A stretch of 64,000 nt of DNA from NCBI RefSeq assembly GCF_001540865.1, contig NW_017893350.1:1-64000 (forward strand). Reading direction: 5' to 3'. The position numbers and the translations under genes were made by a program. The notes beneath the pieces were generated by a model. It saw nothing but the letters and a program-made list of their open reading frames with translations, was not told where the DNA came from and searched no databases. Shown one piece after another: positions 25,660 to 38,787 of this stretch. The stretch is from Ananas comosus (lineage: Eukaryota; Streptophyta; Magnoliopsida; Poales; Bromeliaceae). Positions within the stretch are counted from its first letter, which is position 1, and every line of letters begins with the position of its first letter.

Positions 25660-26626
25660 TAAGGGTGACAAATATTCACTGTGTCCAAATTCGATTTTAG
25701 ACAATATATTGTGCTTGGGTTCAGACGCAATTTAAAATACAGATGTTTTGATCCAAATCTGAATGGATCCAATTTTAAGATAAAATTAAAAAAAACAAAT
25801 ATATATTATATTTAAATTTAAATTTGGAATTTGTATATTTAAAATGAAAATATTGTAATCATAATCTTTTTAAAGTAAACTATCTAAAATTAAGAAATAA
25901 TCTAATATGATTTTATTTTAGAATATAAACTTTCACTACAACAGAATTAGGTTCTAGGGACACATATTTGGGACACTTTTGAGTAAGTGTCCCATTTATA
26001 CTAAAACTTAAAAACATATCTACTAATGCCTAAATATAAAGCCCAATCCAACAAAAAATAAAAGATTACTCTACTCAACCCACCACATCCAGTCCATTTG
26101 GCCCGATTACAAACAGAAAAGAAAAAAAAAAAGAAAAATTGATTACCATCTTTTCTTCTCTCTTCACTCAATCCACTGAAATTCTAGATGAAGAGCTTTT
26201 ACTGTCGTCCTCCTCCGCCACCGCAGCCAACGAGATAGAGTTTCGGCAGTTGCTAAAAGCTTAAATAAGTATTGGTAAATTAGCAGCATTCTTTTAGGTT
26301 ATAGCGACACTCTTTAACTGTCACTATATACCAAGCGACCCCACATATAGCAACACTTTTTAAAAGTGTCGGTAATTTTAGCTAGCAGCACTTTTTTGAC
26401 ATGTACCTACATTTAAAAGTGTCGCTATAGACCGTTTTTGTTGTAGTGTTTTGGTGTGAAATCCGGCAAATTTTTATTTTCAGACCCAACCCGAATTTTA
26501 ATTCAAATAAAATAATTTATTCAGACCTGATTTTTTAAAATGAATTATTTGCCCAGATTTGTTTATTTTTCAAGTTGGACTAATTAAATTGGGTCAACCG
26601 GATGTGCTCTAATTTTACCATCCCTA
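25660..26626. mobile_element. Possible hAT-like MITE hosting a small CACTA
   Basis: TAAGGGTGACAAA near 25660 and TTTTACCATCCCTA ending near 26626 form imperfect inverted ends of the TAGGGRTGRYAAA type. I did not find a convincing 8-bp duplication. The interior repeats phrases such as 'cagaccc' and 'gatccaa' seen in such elements. Confidence 0.4.
25934..26448. mobile_element. 515-bp non-autonomous CACTA element (TSD TTT)
   Basis: The ends CACTACAACAGAA and TTTTTGTTGTAGTG are flanked by TTT (25931-25933 and 26449-26451). The subterminal repeats are GGGACAC/GTGTCCC on one side and GTGTCGCTATA/TATAGCGACA on the other. These are the same two subterminal motifs as the large CACTA at 35295-46966, in reversed order, so the two are family members. 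No transposase is present. Confidence 0.9.
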
Positions 26627-26906
26627 GCTAGGTGCAATCGGCAACACATGCATGCAGTAATTTCTTGTGAAAAGCTAGCAGTTAGTTAAGGGTGCGTTTG
26701 TTTCGTCGTAAAATCAACTTAAAAAAAAAATTCGGTGAAAAACTAAAATTTCAGTGTTTGTTTGGCCGTAAAAAAATTTTGTCGGAAAATTTTTTTACGA
26801 ATTGTGAGGAAAAGTGGCGTTTTCGTTTCCCGCTTGTTTTGAGCGGAAAACGAAAACTTCGGTCCAAAAATCACCGCGTTTGGGAGGGGAGGGGGCAGCA
26901 TGCGCG

Positions 26907-26939
26907 CGGTCCACGAGGCACACCCTACCTCGTGGACCG
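26907..26939. repeat. Perfect 12-bp hairpin in a GA/CT-rich setting
   Basis: CGGTCCACGAGG and CCTCGTGGACCG form a perfect inverted repeat with a 9-base loop. A (GA)n run and later a (CT)n run (about 26941-26992) flank a second small dyad, gtccacggtggac. Confidence 0.7.
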
Positions 26940-27020
26940 TGAGAGAGAGAGAGAGAGGTCAACGAGGTCCACGGTGGACCTCTCTCTCTCCCCCTTGTTT
27001 TCTTTTATATAAAATATATA

Positions 27021-27351
27021 TAAGGCTTGTTTTTGCATTTGGCCTCCAGGAAAAAATTTATTTTACAAATAGCCTCAGCAAATTTATATTTACAAAAATG
27101 ACCTTACCCCTACCGCGTAGGCACCATGTGAGCAGGGCTGGGGCCAATTTATTAAGTTGAACACGGTGAATCATTCATCGTGTCTAAACATAATGAATGG
27201 TTCATCGTGTTCCATACCTATATTCCCCTTCTTCCCATTCGCCACGTAGGTGCCTGCGTGGCGAGGATATGGCCAAATTTACAATTATAAATTTGATGGG
27301 CTATTTGTAAAAAAATATATCTTGAGGGGGCCAAATCCAAAAAAGCCCTAT
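27021..27351. mobile_element. Small MITE with TA-type ends
   Basis: AAGGCTTGTTTTTGCATTTG at 27022 and GGCCAAATCCAAAAAAGCCC near 27329-27348 are inverted copies with a few differences. TA dinucleotides flank both ends. It is about 330 bp and non-coding. Confidence 0.6.
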
Positions 27352-27494
27352 ATAAAAAAATATATTTATTTATTTATATTTTAAAGAAAATATTTTATTT
27401 TAATATAAATATATTTATTATATAATATTTTATCATATAAATATTATTTATAAATAGATAATAATGTTATTTTATAGTATTAAATATGTACTAC

Positions 27495-27640
27495 CGACCG
27501 TTCCTAGAGCAAGTGGCAAAGGGCTTGATGGTTAGTATCCGAGACCCAAGTTCGAATCCTAATTGATTCATATTTCCAGCTAAGTTTGTTTCTAAATAAA
27601 ATAAACGAAACAGGTAGCGTGCTACCTATCTCTCAAAAAA
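27495..27640 (+). mobile_element. tRNA-derived SINE
   Basis: There is an A-box-like stretch (agtggcaaaggg, about 27511-27522) and a perfect B-box AGTTCGAATCC at 27549-27559. The tail ends tctctcaaaaaa at 27640. This split pol III promoter about 27 bp apart, with an A-rich 3' end, is the plant SINE layout. The duplication is not clear. Confidence 0.7.
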
Positions 27641-27865
27641 GCACTATTATATATTATATTACGAATAATATATTTTAAATATATTTTGTTTATAAATATA
27701 AATTATAATACTAATATATATAATATGATAATTATTATATATAAATAATATATATAATAAGAAAATATATATAATAATGTATTATTTATAAATTTTTCGT
27801 TTTTTTCCTTTCAATCAAACAACCGTAAAGAAAAACTAATTTATATTTTTATTTATAAAATTATA

Positions 27866-28366
27866 TGTAGAACGCAGCGAAAGTATTAGTTCGTACCTTT
27901 TTCGGAAGCGATTCGCGTTACAACTCGATGAGCCCGGATCGTCGAGGTTGATTCACGTGTCCTTTGATCGTCCTTGATTAAATCTTCTCACGTTCCAAAC
28001 TCGCGATGGATCGAACTACAAATGAGCACGATCACAAATCCATTGTTCAAGTCCTTCTTAGAATTATAGGTTGACGGAGGATGTGGTTTCTCTCTTTCGT
28101 TTTCTTATTCTCTTTTATTTTTCCGTTCTTGTACCTTTTGTTATGTGGGATCGCCCACATATTTATAAAGGGTTCCAAAATCCTAATAGCATAAGAGATA
28201 AGACCAAATCGGTTATTAATTGTTATCCTAATATGACTAGAATTTATCTCTAACTAGCTTTCCAATTTGAAAGCGAGATTAATTCCAATCCAATTAGATA
28301 ACATAATATCCGTCGGATCGAACCCGCTTATGGGCGTACCCGATTCGATTTAACCGAATGCCAATA
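27866..28366 (-). repeat. 3' LTR of the large copia element
   Basis: It starts TGTAGAACGCAGCG (plus orientation) and ends CCGAATGCCAATA. It aligns over its length with 50420-50923, with scattered substitutions. On the sense strand it follows the polypurine tract GAGTGGGAGA. Confidence 0.9.
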
Positions 28367-28376
28367 TCTCCCACTC
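28367..28376 (-). other. Polypurine tract of the large copia element
   Basis: The minus strand reads GAGTGGGAGA immediately before the 3' LTR, the expected plus-strand primer position. Confidence 0.75.
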
Positions 28377-28574
28377 GCACATGACGGAATCGATGCCATC
28401 GTAACAACTTCCTCAACATCACACTACTATTAATTCTATTCATATAGGAAAATGAACAGTGCGACCGCCGAGTCAACCTGCATTTTAGGAGCTCTATACA
28501 AGAAACCGCATCCGGCCAGCATGGAGAAATCAACCCTCAAAAAGGAAAAAATATTAAACTCGTGATGCCCTAGA

Positions 28575-31500
28575 TGTAAGGACTGAGATTTTTACAGTCC
28601 TACTAAACTCTCTGTTGATGATGTTTATGTCTGTAATTTAATTACATAAGCACTCGTCAAGTTTCAGGAGAAAATGAGCTAAAACGGAGAAGTTACGCGA
28701 TTATTAGTTTTCATTTAAGTGAATAGTAACTCCGGTTTTTCGGTGAAGCCACGGAGTAGAGTTGGCTTTCTACGGGTATCGGACTCTGTTCATAGCGATC
28801 CAATAGCTCGTTTCGACCGGTTCAGCTATTCTCGAACTACTGGCGCTAACGGATTTTGAGTTTGATGCACGAATTTCGAGAAAATCCAAAAATACATGTT
28901 TTATATGTATTTTATGTGTTATTCCTGTCATTGGAAAGAAAGATTGATTATTGTCGTGAAATCCGTTCGTCGATCGTGCGTGAACGAAATCGTAGCTTTG
29001 TGTCCTCCGAGGTGCTAGATGCCGCACTGTCCAAGCCCCGTTCGCCGAAATCTGACGGGGACCGTATCTTCCGAGTAGATCGTGCCACGTTGATCGAGCC
29101 GAGAAGGTCGGTGTTGCAACGATAATTTCACGAAAAGTGCGAATTATTGTGCCGTTTGTCGTGAATTTGATTGGAAAGGTGTATTCGCCGCATATTTGCA
29201 CGCGTTGGAAGCTTGAGATAGAAAATATTTCTGTACTTAAGGGACTAAATTGCATAATGTCCACATATCATATATAATATATATATATATTAGGTACTAT
29301 ATATTATAAATATGTGTGTGTGTTGGAAGCCTGGCTTCGTGAATACCCTAACCTTAGTTCTCCCTTTTTGCGCCCACTCACCTTTACCCCGCCCTGCCGC
29401 TAAGCTGCACGCCAGCCTGACCCTGCCGCCGACGCGGGCTCCGGCCGGCCACAGCAGCCAGCATGGCCACCTTCTTCTCTCTCTCCATTTCTCTCTCTGT
29501 GCATCTCGTCTCTTTCTTTCTCGTGTAAGAGCCGCACGGCCGAGCGTCGCAGCGGCAACTCGCCTGCGACCATGCGAGCGTCGACGCCGACTTTCATCGA
29601 AGCCTGCCCACGTCCCGGCGTCGCCGAGCGCCGCGCACCTTAGCTGGCCGGAATTGGTCTTCGAGGTCGAGTCTGGTCTGCTGCTCCCTGGCCGAGGCCC
29701 AGACACTAGGCCTGCGTGGCGCCTCCCCGCGGGCCGCCCGCGCCTGAGCCCGCTTCCGCTGAGCGTCGCCTGGGCACCATCGCCTCGGCGACCCCGTCCC
29801 TTCGCCGGTATCGCCGCCTACCACCCTGCCGCCATGCGAGCCGCCCGTCACCGCTCGACCACCCCGCGCCCAGACTTGTGCGCGCCGATCGTGACTCGCG
29901 CTTAATTCTCGCCACGTGCCACCAGTGCCCGACCACTCCGTGCCGCCGTCCCTCCGGCCTCAACAACCCCTCCGCCGCCGTCCCGGAGCCGCGCCCGACC
30001 GCGCCGTGGGCCGTAGCTCCTTGGAAACCCGAGCCTAGCTGGATGCGGGCTTCGTTTGACTCCGCCGGCGCCGCAGCCGCCTACGAGCCGTACGCGCTAC
30101 GGCCACTTCCCGCAGCCGCTACTTGAGTGAGCACCTTGTTGCTCTTCCTTCCCGCACCCAATCCTAGCCACCTGCGCCGCCGCCGGGCCGCCGATTAGCC
30201 GGCCGTAGAGCATAGCTGGCTCCAGCCACGCTCAAGCCCGAAAATATGGCTTAGTTACGTGGGTTGATGTTACTGTGCTTTTCAGGCTTCTCCGATCCTA
30301 TGCGGAAGGGAGCAGATGATCGCGGACTCATCGCCTGATTTCACCGTGCTCAACCGCTTGGTTCACGTCGGAAGGCCCCCGACTGTGCTATTTCGGCTCG
30401 ATGTCGCTCCGTGCAGCCTTTCTTGGCTACTGTCTGTTCGGGCTGTGCGTTGTTTCCCGGCGATACCGAGGCGATCCTGATGCCTCCGGAGGTAAAGCAC
30501 GGTGATCTTTGTCAGGCTGATCACTAGTGCTGCACCTCATTTAGGGTCTCGTGAGCGTGCGAATGTGTTAAAATTGAAGCATTTTAGTTTCAGTGCGCAT
30601 TTTTCGTTGAACTCGCTGTCGATTGTGCGTTCCTAACTAAATCAGTGGCCGTCAAATTGCTCCGAAAAGCGAGCCAACGGCCTCCGCACGCCCTAGACCC
30701 TGTTGTCAGTAGGCCCGTGTCGTTTGAACTTGAATGACTCCTAGTGTGTGTAAACAGACCATAAAGGGGAGCGCCGAAACTTCGAGGCTATAATAACTAA
30801 TAGTGATTTCGGAGTATTGCGGAAGGCTTTTATGGGACACTTAGTCGTTCAGGCTGCGTTTGCAGGCAGGATGAGTTGTGGTGACCTCTGGACTATGTCG
30901 CAAGCCCGGAGTCCTATTGCGAGGATCCGAAAATGCATTTCCGAGCGTTTTTCGCGGGAAATCCGCGCGATCAGAATGCGTTTTTCGATTCCGAAATTCT
31001 TCCGACAGCATACTGGGGATCATTTGTTTCGTCGCTGGACTCCTTATGGTCTGGTCACCGATCCAGAATCGTTTCGTGGGTTTCGGAAACGACTGGGAGC
31101 GACCGGTGAAGTTCCGGTGCGCCGTTTTCGGGACTTTCCGGTTTTTTTCGGTAATTAGTCAGTTTTGGGAAACCGATTCTCGTTCCCGGGTTTAATGTGT
31201 GGGGTTATCTTTAGGGTTTCTTTAGCTGTTGGTTAGACACTACCCCAGTGATCTCTACTTAGGTCCTGTTGACTGCTCTCTTGCAGTCCAGGAGACAGAG
31301 CCGCGACAGTTGTACAGGTGGCGACTTACTCGATCTCGACTTGTTGACTCGTGGTGCAATGCTCGGTGATGGTTCTGTACCCATTGGCTATTTGTTATAT
31401 CCAGCTATAAATTATAATGTTGAGGTTTGCACGCTCTATCCTTACATACACCCCCACTTGTTGTTTGATTATACTCTACTACAATTTTCCAATGCTTAGT

Positions 31501-32896
31501 AAATCATGTGTAGGAAAATAGTCTATCTGTATGTGATACCATTTTTCCAATTGTTGCTCGCTACTTATCTATTCTGCCAATAACCCCTGTTTTATATTAT
31601 AGAGAAGCGATTCTGTAATTAATCTTAGACTTAACGATCCTAGTCGCTCGATTCCTAGTCTTCCATATTTGTGACCTATTCGGCTGAGTTCCTCGATCCT
31701 TTGTTGTCTATACCGCTGAGTCGTATAGTCCCCTCGAGGTGTGGGATTGTCGCGGTTAGCTTCGACGGATGATTATACTTTACAGCTCATATCCTATACT
31801 TGGATAGTGGATTGTCGCAGCCCGTTTTTTTTCATATCCTATACTTGTGACTGATTGGTCGAGTTTCATATCCGTGTACTTGTGACTGATTGGTCGAGTT
31901 CATACCTAGTTGATCTATGGCTCAGTTCCTTGTGTGGTTCATTGAAGCAGTATTTTGCACTATGTTTGAAGCAGGATGTCGATGTTGGCCTCATCGCTAA
32001 GATTAGATCTGAGTGGTTCGGCTTCTTGTGCTTCTTTACAGTTGACGACGACTATGCGTGTCGATGGGCGCGGGACCCTGGGGGCAAGGATTGTTTCCGG
32101 GCTGGTTTGCCGACAGGGTTGATCATTGCAGCATATGCATTGACGCCCGATTACTCGACGCATTTCAGACGAAACACTGGCGTCGGATCCACCGCAGGAG
32201 TGCTCTTTCCGAAACCAGTGGTTTGAATGGTGACAACCCGTGAGCTCCTAAGGGGTTATATTGCACGGGAGAGTAGTAGTGCATTGGCTTTGAAGGTCTG
32301 GCGTGCTGACCAAGAAAGCTATTGGTCCAGATTGGGTACTTTTGGACTCTTGACCGTTTGACGCAATATGTCTACTAGTAGCAATCGTGCAGCAATATTT
32401 ACAGTTCTTACTTTATAGTTGTCTTGTGCTACTATAGGTAGATATTATGTATGCTTTCCGGTCCAACAGTACAGTAACGGTAGCCGTTTAATCCAGTCGT
32501 AGGTTCTTACTTTCTTCAGTTTATTGCAACTTTTATTCGGTATATCTGCTCTTTACCTTATTATTTGCGACTACTAAAGTAAAGTTTTTCCCACCTGACA
32601 GCCTAATGTTGTTATTAGGCTCGTCTCCTGATCCGGTGAGTTACTCCGGACCTGCGCCCTTCATCGCTTGCGGTAGCCGGGACGCACACTCTGGTGGGAG
32701 GGGAGACATGTTTACATGTTCTCACCTCCCCCACCATTTTTCAGGTATTGCAGGCGATGAGTAGTGGGACGAGACGTGAGGTACGTGTGTAGCGGTCGAT
32801 AGAGCTTCCGACCCAGGTTATTTCGGTATAGTTATTACCCTTATTATTTCAGTTGTTATAGCTTAGATAGTTATATGGTTCAGTATTTTTATTACA
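28575..32896 (+). mobile_element. LTR H2 inserted in the copia 3' region (right boundary uncertain)
   Basis: It starts TGTAAGGACTGAGATTTTT at 28575 and shares its start, a centre and tail motifs with H1 on the opposite strand. No primer-binding site or polypurine tract was found, which suggests a solo LTR. The five bases before it are ctaga. I could not find a clean matching duplication; 32896 is an estimate from a TTACA end before copia 3' sequence resumes. GC-rich proline/alanine-rich frames at 29.3-30.1 kb are not credible genes. Confidence 0.5.
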
Positions 32897-33460
32897 TTTG
32901 AAAATATGGATTTTCGTGAATGTAATAAACGGATTTCAGAGAATCCCAATAAGCGTATGTCTTTCTCAATGTCATATGGATCTTAGCTCAGTCACTCCTG
33001 GAGTGTCTAGCCTGAGTTCTCCATTTGCTCACTATCTCAAGCGTCAAACGGTGATCTCACATCCGGCTCTTAATATACAGGCCATACGAATCGTGGGACT
33101 ATTCGTATACGGTCTCATTAATGACCTCATCTTGGTGCCAACCAAGGCGACTTCCATTAATGCCTCAATTTTCGCTCGCTCTCTACAGCGCCGGAAAGAA
33201 TGATTGCCCGTGTGAGAGGGCCAATCAGCCTATGACATACTATTAATCAGTTTAATAACAATGCACATGTACTAATTTTACCAAATATCTTTGCCAAAAT
33301 AATAATTTGTAATTAAATAACCAAAAAATTATAAAAAAATAATCAACTGTCTACAAAATCAAATCCTACGGAGTCTAAGAGCTTTAACAGGAGCCAAAAA
33401 AGATTCTCTAACAATAGGCTTAGTCAGAGGATCTGCCACCATGCGACTTGTAGAGATGTG

Positions 33461-33646
33461 TTACAGGATTATTTCCTTCTGCGCCACTGCCTCACGAACA
33501 AAGTGATACTTTAAGTCGATGTGCTTTGTCTTGCCATGATATTTCGGGTCCTTTGTGTATGCAATCGCTGCCATACTATCACAATAGATCATTACAGGAA
33601 CGAAAGTACAAGCGACAATCCCAATATCTCGAAGGAACCTTCTCAA
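33461..33646 (-). pseudogene. copia RNase H C-terminal fragment
   Basis: The reading has the typical end of a copia RNase H: RRFLRDIG, then IYCDSMAAIAYTKDP and HGKTKHIDLKYHF. It is in the same frame as the RT/RNase H frame upstream but separated from it by a TAG stop near 33660. The copia 3' untranslated region follows, toward about 32900. Confidence 0.9.
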
Positions 33647-33658
33647 CCAGATAGCCTC

Positions 33659-35122
33659 CTAGGCTGCTACAGAACACGCCACGAACTCCGCCTCCATGGT
33701 GGAAAGAGCTATGCAGGTCTGTTTCTTACTACTCCAAGTTATGGCGCCATTGCCAAGCAAGAATGCATATCCTGAGGTCGACTTACGCTCATCTAGGTCA
33801 CCAGCCCAATCCGCATCGCTATAACCGATGACATGTAAATCCATACCTTGATAGCACAGCATATAATCTATCGTACCTCTGAGGTAAGGAAGTATTCTTT
33901 TAACAGCCTTCGAGTGGTCCAATCCCGGATTGGACTCAAAACGGCTAACCAGGCCCACGGCATAGCATATATCAGGCCGAGTACACATCATAGCATACAT
34001 TAGGCTTCCGACCGCATTAGCATATGGGATCCGATTCATCTTATCCTTCTCTTCAGAAGTTTTAGAGCACTGTTTAAGGTTCAAACTTTCACCTTTAGCA
34101 ATAGGAGTGTTAATGGGTTTGCAATTGTGCATCTGAAATCGTTCTAAAACTTTTCTTAGGTAAGTCTCTTGAGACAGACCTAAAAGTTTCTTTGAACGAT
34201 CTCGTAGGATCTTAACTCCGAGCACATAATTCGCTTCACCCATGTCCTTCATTTCAAAAATAGAGGACAACCACGTCTGAGTGGCGACAATCATCTCCTT
34301 ATTATTCCCGGCCAATAGGATGTCATCAACATATAAGGAAAGGATTAGAAAAAATCCTTTGGACCGTTTAACATACACACAGTGATCTTCTTCAATCATC
34401 GTAAACCCATCTTCAGTGATGGCTCGATGAAATCGAATATACCACTGTCTGGAGGACTGCTTCAATCCATAAATGGATCGTCGGAGCTTACAAACTTTAT
34501 GCTCCTCACCCTTTACAGAGAAGCCAGTAGGCTGATCCATATAGATCTCCTCATCCAGTTCTCCATTGAGAAATGCAGTTTTAACGTCCATTTGGTAAAG
34601 TTCCAAATCCAAATATGCGACAATGGCCAAGATCAGACGGATCGAAGCAAACCTTACAACAGGAGAAAAAGTTTCTTCGTAATCAACGCCTTCTCGTTGG
34701 GTAAAACCCTTTGCTACTAGGCGAGCCTTGTACCTATCGATAGAACCATCTGCCTTGCGCTTAATCTTGAGAACCCATTTATTCCCGATTGTTTTGCGCC
34801 CTGGTGGCAAGTCAACCAAGTCCGAGACATGATTTGACTTCATCGATTCTATTTCCTCCATCATTGCATCCAACCATTCCTTATGAGTAGGTAATGAGAG
34901 AGCCTCTTGGAAAGATTTAGGCTCATCATCATCATGTGCAGCAACCATAAAAGCCTCCCCCTCAATCTCAAAACGACGACGGGGAACGCCCACACGTGCG
35001 CTCCTACGAAGTTGAGGCTTCTTATCTAAAGGCAAGTCGCTCCCACTATCCCCAGGAGGTATCGGAGTCGCCTCCTCTCCCTCGACTGAACGAATAGAAG
35101 CGCCAATGTCAGAGTCATCCAT
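33659..35122 (-). pseudogene. copia reverse transcriptase and RNase H region (487 residues)
   Basis: This is the largest open frame in the window. It has the copia RT hallmarks in order: NKWVLKIKRKADG and YKARLVAKGFTQ near residue 120; QMDVKTAFLNGELDEEIYM near 185; the YVDDILLAGN active site near 265; RNase H YSDADWAGDLDERKSTSGY near 430. RT copies the element RNA into DNA, and RNase H removes the RNA strand. The frame opens at an internal Met. Upstream, toward the CACTA insertion, the integrase-RT linker has an in-frame stop (about 35200), and a TAG ends it early. The element is therefore not autonomous as it stands. Confidence 0.95.
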
Positions 35123-35294
35123 CTCATGGAACTCAATTTCATTTCGAACCTCACTTCTATAAGGAAAATCCTCCTCGAGGAATTCAACATCTCATGACTC
35201 AATCTCAGTCAAACTTCCATCTGGCTGCTTTCCGATGAACACATATCCCTTAGACTGCTCAGGGTATCTTATAAAGATAAACTTCCTTCCTCTA

Positions 35295-35580
35295 TACTAC
35301 AACAAAAACGGTATATAGCGACATTTTTAAGTGTCGGTACAGATCAGAAAAAGTGCTGCTAGCTAAATTACCAACGCTTTTAAAAAGTGTTGCTATATGT
35401 GGCGTCGCTAGGTATATAGTGACACTTTTTAAGAATGTCGGTATAACCTAAAAAGAGTGCTACTAATATACCGACACTTATTTAAGCTTTTAGCAGCACA
35501 TAAAAGTGATGCAAAATAATATTCTAGCAACACTTTTTTTTTTAATTTCAGCGACACTTTATAACTGTCCCATTTTTTAA
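35295..35580. repeat. Left subterminal repeat region of the CACTA
   Basis: About 10-bp motifs GCGACACTTTT/AAAAGTGTCGGTA recur in both orientations. In CACTA elements such subterminal arrays are transposase binding sites (known for the family; inferred here). Confidence 0.7.
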
Positions 35581-37087
35581 AAAATATCCTATTTTTTCTT
35601 GATGCATCACAGTTTTTAAAATGTAATACCACTCCACAATAATTATCATCAAGCATATCTTTAATTTTATTCGCCTTGATTTGTATTAACAAAGAAAGCA
35701 TATAAAAGAAGTTTTGTAGTCATACTAATTAATACCAAAATGTCTCAAAGTACTATCCATATATCTTTAAATGAGTATTTAGTCATAAATCACAGTAACA
35801 ACAATTTCTAGCTTTTTAACCCAAGAGAAAGAGAAATAAAAATAAAAACTAATAATATCATATCAGATCCAGTCTTAGTGAACTTGGCAATTAAGATGTT
35901 GAACCTACAAATTCAACAATATTGAAATTAATAAAAGATTAGTCAAACAATCTTTTAACATGAAAACAAATTAAGATAAGTTTAATTTTTACCTGAAGGG
36001 CAACGAGATTATTGATGCATATTACGAGCGCTAGATGCGTCTGAAACCTAAACGAATAAATTTTCTAGTATTAAATAATCATTTCATCTTAAAAAAAGAC
36101 ATTATCCAACAATAAGCAAGACATTTTAAAGGTGATAGATTATCAGACTCAAAATCCAATTTAATGCATGCATCTCCATTTCGTATACAAGTAGTAATTA
36201 AGATGGTGACTCCCCAATCTATTGCACTTAATAATTTACCACAACTCATGAAGCATATGGCACCAATAAAAAGAGAACAACAAAAGAGCCAAAAAACTAG
36301 GACACATTGTATCATTTAATATTGTATCACTTTATCAGAAACAACAAAAGTTGTGGTCCCCCACCATATATGAACTTAGGAACTTTGACCACCAAAACTT
36401 TGAAACCAGGATAACATCCTAAGATTGGTGAACTCTTTTTTGGGACAAGTTTTATGGTTCAAAAGGACAAAAGAGATTGTCCTGAAATATCCTACATTTT
36501 ATGGTTCAAAAGGACAAAAGAGATTACCCTCAAATATCAATTCACTTAAAAGATAGATGGAAAATATAAAACCAATTAAGTTAGAGCTAAAACGAGCAAA
36601 AGACATCTTAATTTCAAGAAATATAAGATATATTTTGCAAATAAATGCTCACCTTGCCTTAGATTAGGTCAGTACGTGCAGAAATATCAGTTAGTTTAAT
36701 CGAGCCAGCACTAAACATCTGCCAATAAATTCAATTTCAAGTAAAAAGTACTACCGAATGAACTGCACTACCAACATGAAAAAACAATATAGATAAGCTG
36801 CCGCAAGAAATCAGATCTTGTGTGCTAATTTTAGCTAAAATGACAAATAGGAATATAAGAATTCAAATCGATACGCATCGACCCAGAAATTTCTGTCCAA
36901 ACAAATGTCAACTGAATTCAGATAAGGACCTTCATAAAGAATGTATGATAAAGATTAAATGAAAAATTCAAGCACCTATACTTAAATGAAAGAAAATTTC
37001 AGCAACACCATATTAAGTTAACAGCGAAATTTCAGACCATATTAATTTAAGGGACAGAAAGATGGTTACAAATCGATCACTTTCGTG

Positions 37088-37255
37088 AAACGCTCATGGA
37101 TGCGTTGATCAAGAAATCGCTCATTGCTGATAGTGCTCTCGGTAGAAAGCATTTCGGCGTCAGGTCATTATCTCTAGAATGGTCGCGACTTTCTAACTCT
37201 TTGCAGTGAATGTTTTCCAGCGCATGAAGCGTGAAAGTTCCCTGGTCAGAAACTA
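37088..37255 (-). pseudogene. Possible downstream exon of the captured gene
   Basis: A minus-strand open stretch runs from about 37255 and ends with a TGA near 37088, in AT-rich, intron-like surroundings. Its reading (for example TFTLHALENIHCKE and PRALSAMSDF) looks more like protein than the neighbourhood. I cannot match it to a family, and splice sites are uncertain. Confidence 0.25.
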
Positions 37256-38787
37256 AAAGTTTAGATGCAGATACTGACTCCGTATAAGTTATCCCAGCCT
37301 AATAACGACAGTCCCTCCACATTCAATCTAAACCATATTAGAAATAACATCCAATGTCATTTCTCGTCATTAGAGTTCAGGCCGACAGTTTCCCAACCTC
37401 AAAAATTACATCATATATAAATCCCTATAATTCAAAAGAACAATCTACTAACATAATCATCGATGTATCAACAAATCATTGCAACCATCCGATATCACAA
37501 TTCAGTATAAAGAAAGTGCTCTAACAGAAATTAAGCTTAATGATGCTAATCAGCTTATCAGATCCAAAACATCGTTTGTTATGTCTTATTGCATATTGAA
37601 TAGATCAACAACATGATTAAGCTTAAAATCGATATCATTTAAATACTTAATTGAAAATCATTTTACTCCTTATTTTTTAAATCATATTCGCAAACTTCTA
37701 ATGCACTTTGAAGACAAGGCAAAAAAGATCATACTGATATGATGAAATTCTCAGCATCGTAATAATATCACCTATTCACTTTGATGTGGTTAAATCCTGA
37801 ATGAAAGTACCTGTCACCCCCAGGGTAACCACGCGATCATATCCGTAGACGTCACAAGACGCCGGTATTATCTGTGGTGGATCGCATAACACGCTTATTA
37901 TATAAGGCTCTACAAAGTCAAATCGACAGGAAAGTAACCCATACGAAATCCTATCTCTATATCACAGAGCAAAGTTACAAGTCGATATAGACTTATACTA
38001 AAAATACAAAAGAAAAATACATCCAAAAATCTCGTCAAAAGAATAATCGACATACTGTGTTCACCGGTCCAAATATTAACATTTACCCACTGGGTAACAA
38101 AAGTAGATACAATGATATCTCTCTGATACATAGGAAACATTTCACCCTCGGCCATTTTGTAAAAAGCCCGAGTAGCAAGGAATACGAACCTAGCATTCGC
38201 TCCTAGCAATATCATAGCTAGGACCGACCCCATTGCCTGACGATCCCTATCCTCTCCTGAAGTAGTACTCTGTAGAGAGAACAACCTACCAAAAGGCATG
38301 AAACTATTAACAATAGTTCCCAGTGTAGCCGCCAAGCACTCTGCGAATTACACCACTTAGGCTCATGAATTGTCTAAATGAAAATAAAAGCAAATTTTTG
38401 CATTGATATAATTTTTCAATCTAACTAATAAATAAACATTGTAAGCATATGTAATAATACTTTCTACATGTTAATTGAATCAACTAATAACCATATTAAC
38501 TTAGCATACTCTAACTGCAAGAGCATGAATACAACATGAACATAAGCAGCGAAATGTGTATAGTAAGCGTACTCTAACTGTACACTAGTAACTGAAAATA
38601 TTCCATTGCTGTCAAATTCATTTTAGTAAGTTTTCCTTTTTTCATTTATTCCAGGACCCCCACAAGAATTCCAAGCTTGCGCCGTGGCCTAATGGCCCTG
38701 TGTAGTATATGCACTCCCACGCAAAATCCAAGTTCGTGCCGCCAATCCCGCACGGGTCGATGCAACTGTCGCGTAGGCCAACTCCGG

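Noticed and set aside
27495..27640. Functional tRNA gene
   Set aside because: A and B boxes are present but no cloverleaf can be drawn; the A-rich tail fits a SINE.
29290..30126. Frames of up to 197 residues in GC-rich sequence
   Set aside because: They overlap on both strands inside LTR H2 and are low-complexity, without any motif.
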